Positions 45,787-54,783 of a stretch of DNA of 64,000 bases are shown piece after piece; positions within the stretch are counted from its first letter, which is position 1, and each line of letters starts with the position of its first letter. The position numbers and the translations under genes were made by a program. A model generated the notes under the pieces. The model was given only the letters and a program-made list of their open reading frames with translations. It did no database searches and was not told where the DNA came from. The DNA is from an uncultured Mycoplasmatota bacterium. Lineage in GTDB: Bacteria; Bacillota_I; Bacilli_A; RF39; UBA660. The stretch covers positions 17,290 through 81,289 of the forward strand of contig UREA01000005.1 in the NCBI GenBank assembly GCA_900546715.1. Direction: 5' to 3'.

Positions 45787-46131
45787 TTATTCCTCTTTGT
45801 CAAAAAATTCGGTTTTCCTTTTTAATCTTTTTCTGAAAGCTGAACTAAATTTAATACGCGGGTCTAAATATCCTGGATAATCTTTAGGAGGTAAAAATTC
45901 TCCTTTAGCCGGATTAAAATATACTTTATTTAATCTTGGAGGTTTTACTTTAAAACTAATTTTACCAATATTCAATACTTGAATGTCAATATAATTAGCT
46001 AAACATTCTTCTACAATGTCCTCATAAACTTTAAATACTTCTTTAATTGCTGAATAAGGAACACCAGTTCTATTCATAATTTCCGTATATGCTTCTTGAT
46101 TTGTAATATAAGGATATTGTTTCTTTCCCAT
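45787..46131 (-). CDS. HU/IHF-like DNA-binding protein, first copy
   Basis: The 114-residue protein has the helical start YITNQEAYTEIMNRTGVPYS, then VEECLANYIDIQVLNIGKIS, and a beta arm with KPPRLNKVYFNPAKGEFLPP, close to HU patterns. It may wrap or bend DNA for packaging or regulate transcription from the neighbouring RNA polymerase operon. Confidence 0.65.
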   Translation of the reverse strand: MGKKQYPYITNQEAYTEIMNRTGVPYSAIKEVFKVYEDIVEECLANYIDIQVLNIGKISFKVKPPRLNKVYFNPAKGEFLPPKDYPGYLDPRIKFSSAFRKRLKRKTEFFDKEE

Positions 46132-46206
46132 TTTTATTCTCCCTATTTGTTTCTATTTTATTTATTAAATATAATAATATTTTATATATTTCAATAGATT
46201 GTCGGC

Positions 46207-46870
46207 TTATTCTGAGTTCCGTTTTTCTTTTTTCCTTTGATTTTTCAGTTGTAATGAGCATTTTTCACTACAGGTTAGAGTATGTAATGCCATGTTTTTA
46301 GGAATAAATCTTCTTCCACAAACAATGCAGATTCTACTTTTAGGGTCTAAATTATTTTGTATATTGTCTATCATCACATCACCAAAACAATCCCATAGTC
46401 CTTTTTTAGCAGAAGTTTTTCTAACTGTATATAAATAAGCAACTAAAGTATTCACAATATATTTAATATCTTCTCCGCTTTCCTCAATAATTTTCTCTCT
46501 CATATTTTTGTATTTATACATATCTTGATTTTTTATCCCTTTGTTCTTTTCTTTGAAGGTATGTAATCGTTTATTATAATAATCATAAAGCTGTATTATT
46601 GAATTATTATCAGAGATATTAAAACCAAAATTTAAGTCCATTAACATACGATAATCAAATTTATTAATAGATTCAGAAAAAATTATCTTAGAATCCGGTA
46701 TTTTTTCGGCTATACGATTCATGGCAGATTTATTTTTCAAATTTACCTGTTCCTTTTTTTTATCTTTAGCATAAATAAAAAAGTAGGGCAATTTCATATT
46801 GGTGTTTCTTTTTATAATTTCCTTCACATCTTTAGGCGGCTCTGGCAACCACAGTGTTTTAGCAGAATCT
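46207..46870 (-). CDS. YonO-like RNA polymerase, exon 3
   Basis: The exon begins in frame after intron 2 with DSAKTLWLPEPPKDVKEIIK, continuing RWLTFYNNAVI from exon 2, and ends at TAA 46207. The remainder is helical and ends in a Cys motif (CIVCGRRFIP, CSEKCSLQLK), probably a zinc-binding tail. The open frame on its own would start at 46848. Together with exons 1 and 2 it gives an 844-residue polymerase. Confidence 0.82.
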
Positions 46871-47159
46871 CTTTTCTACCCTCGGTTTCCCGATATTTAT
46901 TAGGGGAATAGACTATATCTTCATCTCTATAAGAATAGAGAGACCGGCACTTCGGAATAAGGAGTTTCACCTTAAACCTACTCCCTTATGGGATAGTCGT
47001 TGCACCTTCCTTTTTATCAAAGGCTTGGCACAGAGTTGCCATAATTCAATTTAATAAATTAAGGTTTTCTCTGTTAGCATGAATAAAATCCACACACCCT
47101 GTATTTACAGGTTCACCGGTTTTTACTTATACATCGCTGTATAAGGTGACTATTATTTA
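46871..47159 (-). ncRNA. Group I intron in RNA polymerase gene (intron 2)
   Basis: This compact 289-nt intron follows GTGAT, which pairs with GTCAC inside the intron (U-G at the splice site), and ends in G before AGATTCTGC. P7 strands CAACGACTATCC and AGATATAGTCT are both visible. No ORF is present. The size is close to the minimum for a group I ribozyme. Confidence 0.88.
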
Positions 47160-47437
47160 ATCACTGCATTATTATAAAAAGTTAACCAACGAATTACATT
47201 TAATTGTTCTTCTTCTATTTTTTTATTATTCCATATTTTAGTTATTTTATTAGATATAGGACCAATATTACCTTGAGTATAATTAAAAATCATACCTTCG
47301 TATATAGAATCAGAATCTAAATGCTTTTCTTTTGCTTTTTTTAACTCATAGTCTAAAGGAACTATATTTTTCATATTTCTTTCTGCAATAGAGCATATCA
47401 ATTTACTTTGAATTACAAGCAATTTATCACCGTCGCA
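47160..47437 (-). CDS. YonO-like RNA polymerase, exon 2 (catalytic motif)
   Basis: The 278-nt exon starts CDGDKLLVIQSKLICSIAER. With the last Asp of exon 1 it gives the D-C-D-G-D form of the DxDGD metal-binding motif. It continues YTQGNIGPISNKITKIWNNK and LNVIRWLTFYNNAVI, which match the region after the catalytic loop in YonO-like polymerases. The frame phases agree with exon 1 (codon boundary) and exon 3 (split Ile codon). Confidence 0.85.
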
Positions 47438-48337
47438 CGTAAAAGCTACTGACTATATCATAACCATGCGGTTTCCCGTTTAGGTCCAGTGCGCTTGGAA
47501 GCAGGGAGTTTCACCCTGCTTCTACTCTACTCAGTTATTACCTTGTAGCGGGTTCTGGCTTAATATCGAATTTATATATCATGGAAGGAACTTCATTTTT
47601 ATATTTAGAAATTATTGAAAGAAATTTTCTCGCTTCTTTTGTACCACACAATAAGCGATAATATTTATGATCTTTATTTTGATAAAATTTAATATGAAAT
47701 TTTTCAAAAAACCAGTCAATAATTATTTGATTTTGATTTTGTTCTGCTTGAGTATTCAAATATAAAATGTTAGCAACCACTTGATTATTTTCTTTCTTTT
47801 TTGTCAAACTTCCATCATCTAAATACCAAATATAAAGTCCTAAAGATTCAATAGAATTTAATATAGATTTTTGATAGATTTTTTTAGAAGGTTTATATAA
47901 TCTTCTTCTCCAAACCCTGATAAAATCATAAGATTTTGTTCTAAATTCATATCCACCATATTCATTATTATTAACATAATAAATTTCACTAACGGCTATT
48001 CCATTTTCTTTCAATATTTTTCTTTTCCATTCTAAATATTCTTTTTGTTTAATTGAATGACGAATACTTAAATAACCATTAGCATTAAATGTTCCATCTC
48101 CTAATGCCATCCATAATACTAAATTCCTTCCTAATTTTGTTGTTTTCATATTAAGTCTCCATACATATAAATGATGTTTTTTCCACCCTTAGTCGATAGA
48201 GGTTCCAGAATTTTTCTGGCTTCCTACGGAGTTGTGCTTACGTTCTCCGTTGCACTATTTTTAGTACATGGCATATTTATGCCTTCACACTGTTTTATAT
48301 CCCATAGTTTCCTGATGGGTTCGACCGCGACGAACTA
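47438..48337 (-). ncRNA. Group I intron in RNA polymerase catalytic motif (intron 1)
   Basis: The 900-nt intron follows TTCGAT, which pairs with GTCGAA inside the intron, and ends in G before TGCGACGGTGAT. P7 strands ATCGACTA (near 48190) and GATATAGTC (near 47450) flank a LAGLIDADG gene. It separates the first Asp of the DxDGD motif from the other two. The splice sites fit base by base. Confidence 0.9.
47538..48149 (-). CDS. Intron-encoded LAGLIDADG homing endonuclease
   Basis: The 203-residue protein has the two catalytic helix motifs as LVLWMALGDGTFNANG (first) and SLGLYIWYLDDGSLT (second). The second has a YLDDG core and is preceded by strands such as YEFRTKSYDF. This corresponds to a single-chain LAGLIDADG enzyme that would cut intronless polymerase genes at the catalytic codons. 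The ATG follows TGGAGA. It is in the same orientation as the host gene. Confidence 0.9.
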   Translation of the reverse strand: MKTTKLGRNLVLWMALGDGTFNANGYLSIRHSIKQKEYLEWKRKILKENGIAVSEIYYVNNNEYGGYEFRTKSYDFIRVWRRRLYKPSKKIYQKSILNSIESLGLYIWYLDDGSLTKKKENNQVVANILYLNTQAEQNQNQIIIDWFFEKFHIKFYQNKDHKYYRLLCGTKEARKFLSIISKYKNEVPSMIYKFDIKPEPATR

Positions 48338-49930
48338 ATCGAATTGTAATATTTTTGAAATTAAATCATGACAACTTGTATAAATGCACTTAGTGTTTCC
48401 GAACCAATATTCTATTTCAGTATTTTTATTATTGATTCTTATAGGCCATTCTCTATATAAATGCGGACTTCTTAAACAAGCCAATTTCTTATTATCTTTG
48501 AAATCTTTACAATAAACTTCTCCTTTTTGTAATATTCCTTTCGGATTCTTAATTCCTAAAAATAACCATTCACAAAAAGCATAGAGATCAGGAGATACAA
48601 AATAATAACCTCCATTAACTCGTAATCGTCCAGCCTTTGCTTGTTTTACTAAACTAATTTTTGTTTGTTTCAATATATCTCGACAATAAGGATCACGTAT
48701 TAATTCAGGATATAATATCAATGCTTGCTGAAACCAACTTGGATTAATATTATTTTTTGTAGCTCCTAATAGACGCATACTTGTTTGAAAATCATTTCCT
48801 ATGGAATTTATTTCTTTTATAGTATTTTTTATTAAATAATTAATTTCATTAGAGGTAATATCTGTCAAAGTCTGCAGCATTTGATAATTTATACGGCTTT
48901 TAGGTATATAATTTTCTTCTATATTACAATAACATACTTCACAATTATATTTTTTAAAATTATCTTTATATTCTTGCCAGGAAGAATAATATTTATACAA
49001 TTTAAATTGAGATTTTGTGAATATATATTCAATTCCATCAGCTAAAATATCATATTCTTTACCATAAATATCTTTGATAATACATGTTCCATTTTTACAT
49101 TTTTCTTTAATAAATTTGTCAAAAGGAAAAGTTATAAGCAAACCTTTTATAAATGGTGCTCTAATCATTCTTGTAGGACCATTAAGCATAATACCACATC
49201 CATCAGTATGAGATATTTTAACTTCTTTTTCTTGTCGTGTTATTTTATATGTTTTAGAATCAATATAATCTACTTCCTCTTGAACATTTGTTTCAAAATC
49301 TTCTACAACTATACTTTTATCAATGTCAAAATCGTTCCAAGGATCGGTTGCTGAATTACTCAAAGCAAGATAACTTAAAAATTTATTTGGGTTTATACCG
49401 CCTTTTTCATTAATTTTTTCTATTGTTAATCCACACATTAAAGTCAAAGAAATTTTATTATATATTTTTTCTTTTATAAAAACACTTTTTTTTGTTCTTA
49501 TTTGTCCAGCAGAAGCAGTTAAAAAAATATATTTTTCATTATTGTATAAAAATCCATTTTTAACTAAATTTTTGAATACTTGAAAAAAATATACATCAAC
49601 TATGAATAAGTCTTTAGTCAAAGAATTTGTTGTAATATTCATAGTTCTTGTTAAACTGCTTTCAAATAAACTAATAATATTTTTTTCTTTAAGAGATTTT
49701 ATATTCAATTCTCTAACAATATCACTATTTTTTTTAGCATCTAATAGACAAGTTAATTTTCTTTTTTCTTGTTTTATTAATTTATTGATCCATTTTTTAC
49801 GCCATTCGGATTTATTTTTGTTTTTAGCTATATAAAGTCTTAATAATCTTTTGTGAAAAAATTGTTCTTCTGAATTGTAAAAATCATCAGTAGAAATAGA
49901 ATATAAAAAAATTTGTTTATTCAAACTCAT
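48338..49930 (-). CDS. YonO-like RNA polymerase, exon 1
   Basis: The 531-residue exon contains the first double-psi barrel signature recalled from RdRP/YonO-type polymerases: IFLTASAGQIRTKKSVF, then TDGCGIMLNGP (near 239-250), MIRAPFIKGLLITF and DILADGIEYIFTKSQF. It ends SKILQFD, immediately before the catalytic CDGD of exon 2. The gene opens the long structural operon, so it probably transcribes late genes, as suggested for the SPbeta protein. The start ATG has a weak ribosome binding site. Confidence 0.82.
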
Positions 49931-50007
49931 TTTTCATTCTCACAGTCTTATTTAAGTATTTATTTTTTATTTTAATTATAATAATTTTTTAGTCTATTTT
50001 TATTTTT

Positions 50008-50013
50008 ATTATA
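50008..50013 (-). promoter_or_regulatory. Extended -10 promoter for the RNA polymerase operon
   Basis: TGG followed by TATAAT on the - strand forms an extended -10 element about 78 bp upstream of the polymerase start codon. The -35 region is weak. Confidence 0.55.
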
Positions 50014-50500
50014 CCACTCCTTCTCTTTATATAGGATTTGCTTTTAGAATCAAAAATAAAAAGATTTTTTATTGTAATTATAATAAAATAAAATTTTATG
50101 TTTTTGCAAGTAATTCTCTTCGCCCCGCAGGGAGTATAAATGCGGAGCAATTTGCATAATAACAAAGAACAAAAAGTTTTTGCATTTTTCAAAAAGAAAG
50201 TACCAAAGAAATTTTATTTTTAAAAAATAAAAATTTTATTTCACTTCATTTCATTACGTTCAATAAAAATTTTATTTTTTAAAAATATATTATATTATTA
50301 TTTGATATTTATTTATAAAATATATAATAATATAATATATTTTTTCTTTTTCTTTATATATTTCTTTTTCTTTTAATAAGTATATTTAATATATATATTA
50401 AATATATAAATATATTATATATAATAGTTTTTATAATGTCAAGTATAAAAATAGACAAATTTATTATATAATATATTATATATTTTATTCAAAATAACAC

Positions 50501-50529
50501 TTGACAATTACAAGATGAATAGATAATAT
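50501..50529 (+). promoter_or_regulatory. Strong sigma-A promoter of the + strand operon
   Basis: TTGACA (50501-50506) and TAATAT (50524-50529) with a 17-bp spacer lead into a 75-base leader. The leader contains the small GC hairpin TGCGGAGCCCGCA before an AAGGAGG site. Confidence 0.85.
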
Positions 50530-50604
50530 AAAGAAAAACAAAACAGATAAAACGAGTGTGATCGGGGTGCGGAGCCCGCATGGACATAAAGGAGGAAAAC
50601 AATC

Positions 50605-50973
50605 TTGGCTCAGTTTTATAAAATGACGCTATATGTATGCGATTTGGAAGAAAACCTTTCCTTTGATGAAATCAAAAGACTTATTAAATGTGATGCTCTT
50701 GATGGCATTTCTATCAGCTGTGTCACCCACTTTGCAAATGAAAAAGTCGGTGCTCATGTAGACTGGGATGACGATATCGACATCAACTATACAAACTCCA
50801 CAACAGAGCAGTGGGAAAAGTATTTTTACGACAGCAAGTATCGTATTTTGTGTGACAAGGGAAAGGGCGTATGTCCAAATTGTCATCGGATTGATAGCAT
50901 AGACCAGCTTGCACGATACTGTAGATATTGTGGTGCAAAACTGGCTCAGGAGGACAAACATGAGGCTGATTGA
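50605..50973 (+). CDS. Zinc-ribbon hypothetical protein (122 aa)
   Basis: It starts at TTG 50605, 9 bases after AAGGAGG. The N-terminal half has alternating strands (FYKMTLYVCDLEENLSFDEI). The C-terminus is a four-Cys zinc ribbon (GVCPNCHRIDS, ARYCRYCGAKLAQ). The sequence has higher GC than the core genome, suggesting acquisition from another phage. Function unknown. Confidence 0.7.
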   Translation: MAQFYKMTLYVCDLEENLSFDEIKRLIKCDALDGISISCVTHFANEKVGAHVDWDDDIDINYTNSTTEQWEKYFYDSKYRILCDKGKGVCPNCHRIDSIDQLARYCRYCGAKLAQEDKHEAD

Positions 50974-51163
50974 TGCTGCTATGGCCCCGATCTATCTGAA
51001 TGAAAGTGCCTGCGATCAAATTAAGATGATGCCCACCATCGACGCCGTGTCTGTAGTCAGGTGCCGGGAATGCAAGTATGGCAAAGAGAGTAAAATTTCC
51101 TTTGATTGTGATGGGAAAACTTCTCTTTGTGAATGTCCGCACATGATGTTGATACACCAGTGA
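50960..51163 (+). CDS. MRLIDA-type small phage protein, in-frame TGA near its end
   Basis: ATG 50960 follows AGGAGG and overlaps the previous gene. MRLIDAAMAPIYLNESACDQ and MPTIDAVSVVRCRECKYGKE are the hallmarks of a small zinc-binding family common in clostridial phages. After TGA (51161-51163) the same frame continues DEYCSFGERKRISYEE to TAA at 51214, which matches the usual family C-terminus. The stop is therefore a nonsense change or a readthrough site. Confidence 0.7.
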   Translation: MRLIDAAMAPIYLNESACDQIKMMPTIDAVSVVRCRECKYGKESKISFDCDGKTSLCECPHMMLIHQ

Positions 51164-51288
51164 GATGAGTATTGCAGTTTTGGTGAACGAAAAAGAATCA
51201 GCTACGAAGAATAATTAGAGCGATTATATTCTTCTAATTTGCTATTGCATGGATTAATAAAAAAAATAATGTAAAAAAAGGAGAAAAT

Positions 51289-51621
51289 ATGAAAAAATAT
51301 GTAAAAGAAAATATATTTGATTCACGTGAAGCAATTCTTGAAGAAGCAGAAAGAATTGTTTCGCAAGATCGTAACAAAGAATATGGTGGACCTGAAAATT
51401 CTTTTTCTTTAATTGCTAAACTTTGGGAGCCTGTAATTAGTTCAAGATGTGTAGCTGAAGGGACAGAAGTAAAAGTAGACGAAGTAACAGTAGCTTTACT
51501 TATGGCTTTATTAAAAATTGCTCGTGCGTCTTCTAATCAAAATCATATAGACAGTTGGATAGATTGTTGTGGATATATGGCTTGTGGTGGAGAATTGGCA
51601 ATGTTGGAGGTAGAAAGTTGA
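51289..51621 (+). CDS. DUF6378 family protein (110 aa)
   Basis: The sequence EAILEEAERIVSQDRNKEYG, GPENSFSLIAKLWEPVI and DEVTVALLMALLKIARASSN, followed by DSWIDCCGYMACGGEL, is recalled as the DUF6378 family found in many phages. Its function is not known, though nucleotide-related roles have been suggested for the wider group. GC is low, unlike the neighbouring cargo genes. A strong AAAGGAG site precedes the ATG. Confidence 0.75.
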   Translation: MKKYVKENIFDSREAILEEAERIVSQDRNKEYGGPENSFSLIAKLWEPVISSRCVAEGTEVKVDEVTVALLMALLKIARASSNQNHIDSWIDCCGYMACGGELAMLEVES

Positions 51622-51845
51622 ATAAAACAACATGTAAAGTATGCGGGTATGTATTTGAATTAACTAAGAAGCGACATTATATTGCCCGTGAAAAAACAGA
51701 ACTATTTCTTTTACCTTCTAATAAAATGGAGCCTACCCTATACGATGCCTTTAATTGCCCTAATTGTGGGTGTCAGTATATTGTTAATGAACGAAAGAGA
51801 GTATTTGAAAGAAGGGATAAAAATGACACGAGAAGAAGCGATTGA
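51618..51845 (+). CDS. Zinc-ribbon small protein (75 aa)
   Basis: TTG 51618 overlaps the previous stop (TTGA) and follows GGAGG by 8 bases. The protein has CKVCGYVFEL near the start and CPNCGCQYIV near the end, forming a split four-Cys zinc ribbon around a helix-strand region. It is related in pattern to small phage zinc proteins. No function is known. Confidence 0.65.
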   Translation: MNKTTCKVCGYVFELTKKRHYIAREKTELFLLPSNKMEPTLYDAFNCPNCGCQYIVNERKRVFERRDKNDTRRSD

Positions 51846-52473
51846 GCTGTTTGAAAAACAGCTCACAGCGGCGCGAGTGGTGCTTGATAGCGGATTTGGT
51901 AGTAATCCGGGAGAGAACGACATTCTATACCGTAGGAGAAAAGAGATGGCTGAGATTGCTCTCACCGCCCTCACCCCACCCACGCAGGAGCAGATGGAGC
52001 GGGTGTGGAGGGGGAAGTGGAAATATAGTCATACAAGCGAAATAGATCATTTTGCTGTTGTTAAATGCTCAAAGTGTGGATACGAAGCGTTTGCGATCTC
52101 CCTTTTTGTGAAAGATGGAAATTTCTGTCCTTCCTGCGGCGCTCCCATGACGGACGAGGCCGTGCAGATGGTGATGGAGAGATTAAGAATGAGACCAATT
52201 GATGCTGATATGTTGCAAGAACTATACAATAAGCGGATTTTTGATACTTGGAATAACGAAACTGCTCCTGTATCATGGGCAGCGACGTATGCAGATTTCA
52301 AGGATGATATAGATAGTATACTCACCATTCCACAGCCCAGCAATGAACCGCTGACATTGGAAGAACTGTGGGAGATGAATGAAGAGCCTGTATGGGTACA
52401 AAATCTTGAAGAACCGGGGAAAAGCCAGTGGAGACTATTATATTGGGACAGAGGAAAACACCTTGTCCTGTAA
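51823..52473 (+). pseudogene. Fused small phage modules, premature TAA at 52471
   Basis: ATG 51823 (MTREEAIELFEKQLTAARVV) is chosen over the longer frame. Two modules appear fused: a MTREE/CSKCGYEA-CPSCGAPM zinc protein and an MRPIDADMLQELYNK module with EPLTLEELWEMNEEPVWV. The open frame ends at TAA 52471, but the same frame continues with EEYGESWLAYRCPPEKKD to 52575, the usual family ending. So the C-terminus is cut off by one stop codon, suggesting decay or readthrough. Confidence 0.65.
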
Positions 52474-52617
52474 GGCATATCAGTCCAGGGTTATTTACTG
52501 GAAGAGTACGGAGAATCTTGGCTTGCTTATCGTTGTCCGCCAGAGAAAAAAGACAAAATTAATTGGCATTATTAATAATATTCGTCAAAATTGTTAATAA
52601 TAATCGTTATATTTTGG

Positions 52618-52623
52618 TATAAT
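52618..52623 (+). promoter_or_regulatory. Extended -10 promoter
   Basis: TTGG followed by TATAAT matches the extended -10 consensus. It lies about 80 bp upstream of the coiled-coil gene, after the end of the cargo genes. Confidence 0.5.
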
Positions 52624-52705
52624 TTATAAAAATAATAATTTGACTATTAAACATAATTATGTTAATCTTATTATAAACAATAAAGTGATAATGAGGGAAT
52701 ACGAT

Positions 52706-53824
52706 ATGTTTAATTTTTTTATTCAAAAATTATTAAATAATAAAATACAATTAGAAATTGATAAAAAACAAGAAGAATTAAATACAATTAATTTACAACT
52801 TCAAATTTATAAAAAAGAATTAGATGAAACAATAAACTTATTAGGAACTAATAAAGGATTAATTGAATTACAAGATATAGGAATAGAATATATTCCTGAA
52901 ATTACTTCTTTTGTTGAGATTAACACTAAGATAGATCAAATTAAAAAAGAAATGGCTCAACTTATATCGAGAAATGCTTTATATATAATTATAAAAGAGT
53001 ATAAAGTAGATCATTCTTTAGCAAAAGGTATTTTATTTCAACATTCTTATTGTGAAAGTTTATTGTTTGGATTTAATTCTTTTTTTGATAGAAAGAAAAA
53101 AAGCGCAACTTCTCAAAATTTGTCAAGAAGTATAGATTTAATCACTAATAATTTTAACCGATGTAATAAAAAGGCTTCAATAATTGGAGTAAAAATTAAC
53201 GAGGAATATTTACATTTAAGTATCAGATTATTAAAATTAGAATTAGATAAAAAAATAGCGCAAATTAACGAAAAAGAAGAAGCTAAAAAAGCAAGATTTA
53301 AATTAAGAGAACAAGAAAAATTACTTTTTGAAGCAGACAAAGAGAAAAAAAGACTTGAAAAGGAAAGAAAAGATTTAGAAAAAATTTTAAGCCAATCTAT
53401 TACAAAAGAAGATCAAGAACAAATTAAAAATAAGCTCGCTGAAATTGATAAAAGACAAAATGAGATTGATTGGAGAATTAATCATAGTTCAGCTGGATGG
53501 TTGTATATAGCAACTACTAAATCTATGCCAGGTATGTATAAAATTGGTTGCACAAGAAGATTAAATCCTTTAATTAGGTTGTCTGAATTATCAAGTGCCA
53601 GCGTACCTTTTGTATTTGAATGTAATGGTTTGGTTTTTTCAGAAAATGTTTTTGATATAGAAACAAAGATACATCAAAGATTGGACTCAAAAAGAGTAAA
53701 CAAAGAAAATAAACACAAAGAATTTTTTTACGGAAATCCAAACGATACAATAACCATTCTTAAAGAAGAATTTGATATTAAGGTTCATTATGCCAATGAA
53801 ATTGGTATAAATATAGAAGAATAA
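52706..53824 (+). CDS. Coiled-coil protein with T5orf172/GIY-YIG-like domain
   Basis: ATG 52706 follows GAGGGA and is preferred over upstream starts. Residues 1-260 are mostly charged coiled coil (KIAQINEKEEAKKARFKLRE, EKERKDLEKILSQSI). The last 110 form a T5orf172/MUG113-type domain: GWLYIATTKSMPGMYKIGCT, LSELSSASVPFVFECNGLVF, ETKIHQRLDSKRVNKENKHK, EFF. This GIY-YIG-like nuclease fold is known in phage and host proteins; the Tyr and Arg positions appear kept. Role unknown. Confidence 0.78.
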   Translation: MFNFFIQKLLNNKIQLEIDKKQEELNTINLQLQIYKKELDETINLLGTNKGLIELQDIGIEYIPEITSFVEINTKIDQIKKEMAQLISRNALYIIIKEYKVDHSLAKGILFQHSYCESLLFGFNSFFDRKKKSATSQNLSRSIDLITNNFNRCNKKASIIGVKINEEYLHLSIRLLKLELDKKIAQINEKEEAKKARFKLREQEKLLFEADKEKKRLEKERKDLEKILSQSITKEDQEQIKNKLAEIDKRQNEIDWRINHSSAGWLYIATTKSMPGMYKIGCTRRLNPLIRLSELSSASVPFVFECNGLVFSENVFDIETKIHQRLDSKRVNKENKHKEFFYGNPNDTITILKEEFDIKVHYANEIGINIEE

Positions 53825-53839
53825 AAAGGAGATATAATC

Positions 53840-54109
53840 ATGAAAGAAACTTCTATTGAAAGAATCGTTGGAGAAGAAAAATGCACTTTATATACAAGCG
53901 AACGTAAATTTATTTCAAAAATTGAGCAATATAAAGAAATTTATCCTGATTTAGTTGATTTTGAAAAAAACTCTGATGGAAGTATTGTTGCACATGTACC
54001 TTTTGATTGGTTTAAATTTATTTCTCCTAAAAAGAAGAGAGTGCTAACAGAAGAAGAAAGAAAAGCTATTGGAGAAAGATTGAAAAGAGCAAGAGATATG
54101 CTTGATTAA
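53840..54109 (+). CDS. Hypothetical protein (89 aa)
   Basis: It begins MKETSIERIVGEEKCTLYTS and has YTSERKFISKIEQYKEIYPD and VPFDWFKFISPKKKRVLTEE, ending in a basic helix. A KKRVLTEEERKAIGERLKRA stretch is typical of small phage proteins of unknown function. AAAGGAG precedes the ATG. Confidence 0.65.
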   Translation: MKETSIERIVGEEKCTLYTSERKFISKIEQYKEIYPDLVDFEKNSDGSIVAHVPFDWFKFISPKKKRVLTEEERKAIGERLKRARDMLD

Positions 54110-54134
54110 AACAAAAGGAGTATAAAAATATTTT

Positions 54135-54659
54135 ATGATTTTAACTGGAGATGCAATTTATAAACGATTAGGAAATTCAATTATTATTGATCCTTTTGAT
54201 TTTAACAAACTTAATCCTAATAGCTATAATTTAACTTTAAACAATAAATTATTAGTTTACAACAAACAAAAATTAGATATGAAAATCAATAATGATTATC
54301 ATATTGTTGAAATTCCTGAAGAAGGTTTGTTGTTAGAACCTGGAAGAGTATATCTGGGTAGAACCAATGAATATACTGAAACTCAAAATCTTGTTCCTAT
54401 GTTAGAAGGGCGATCTTCTCACGGACGTTTAGGATTATTTGTACATGTTTCTGCTGGATTTGGAGATATTGGTTTTAGAGGATATTGGACTTTAGAATTA
54501 AGTTGTGTTCAACCAATAGTGATTTATCCAAATATTGACATTTGTCAAATTTATTATCATACTATTATTGGTGAAGTTTTAACTAAATATCAAGGTAAAT
54601 ATCAAGATAGCCAAGATGTAATAACAAGCCAAATATATCAAGAATTATTTAGTAAATAA
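54135..54659 (+). CDS. dcd: dCTP deaminase
   Basis: The deaminase fold shows MILTGDAIYKRL, LNPNSYNLTLNNKLL, EGLLLEPGRVYLGRTNEY, then the active-site region PMLEGRSSHGRLGLFVHVSA, GFGDIGFRGYWTLEL and ICQIYYH. The enzyme converts dCTP to dUTP, the substrate of the dUTPase encoded at 3881. Length (174 aa) is normal for the family. Together they supply dUMP for thymidylate. Confidence 0.92.
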   Translation: MILTGDAIYKRLGNSIIIDPFDFNKLNPNSYNLTLNNKLLVYNKQKLDMKINNDYHIVEIPEEGLLLEPGRVYLGRTNEYTETQNLVPMLEGRSSHGRLGLFVHVSAGFGDIGFRGYWTLELSCVQPIVIYPNIDICQIYYHTIIGEVLTKYQGKYQDSQDVITSQIYQELFSK

Positions 54660-54783
54660 ATAAAAATGAATACAAAAACAATTCATTTTGATAAACGAAG
54701 AAACAATAAAGAAAATGTCTATAAAGTTTCAAAACTCTGAGACGGAAAAAATATTTTCTGTATCTAATATGGAGGAGGCCAAC

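Larger units (their letters stand above)
49931..50604. promoter_or_regulatory. AT-rich divergent regulatory region
   Basis: No gene of over 300 bases is supported here (an ORF at 49989-50192 lies in very AT-rich sequence and lacks a ribosome binding site). The region contains a GC-rich stem-loop (50122-50129 with 50141-50148), a perfect 17-bp AT inverted repeat (50285-50301 with 50324-50340), extended AT blocks around 50208-50460, and divergent promoters for the two flanking operons. It may also serve as a replication origin. Confidence 0.6.

Noticed and set aside
46070..46261. ORF of 63 residues between the RNA polymerase and HU-like genes
   Set aside because: It overlaps both neighbours in another frame and lacks a ribosome binding site.
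49989..50192. ORF of 67 residues on the - strand
   Set aside because: It lies in very AT-rich intergenic DNA overlapping the extended -10 promoter, has no ribosome binding site and no recognisable protein pattern.
50960..52575. Alternative genetic code (TGA or TAG reassigned)
   Set aside because: TGA is used as a normal stop at overlapping gene ends such as 51619-51621 and 61557-61559, and core genes lack in-frame TGA or TAG. The two in-frame stops use different codons.
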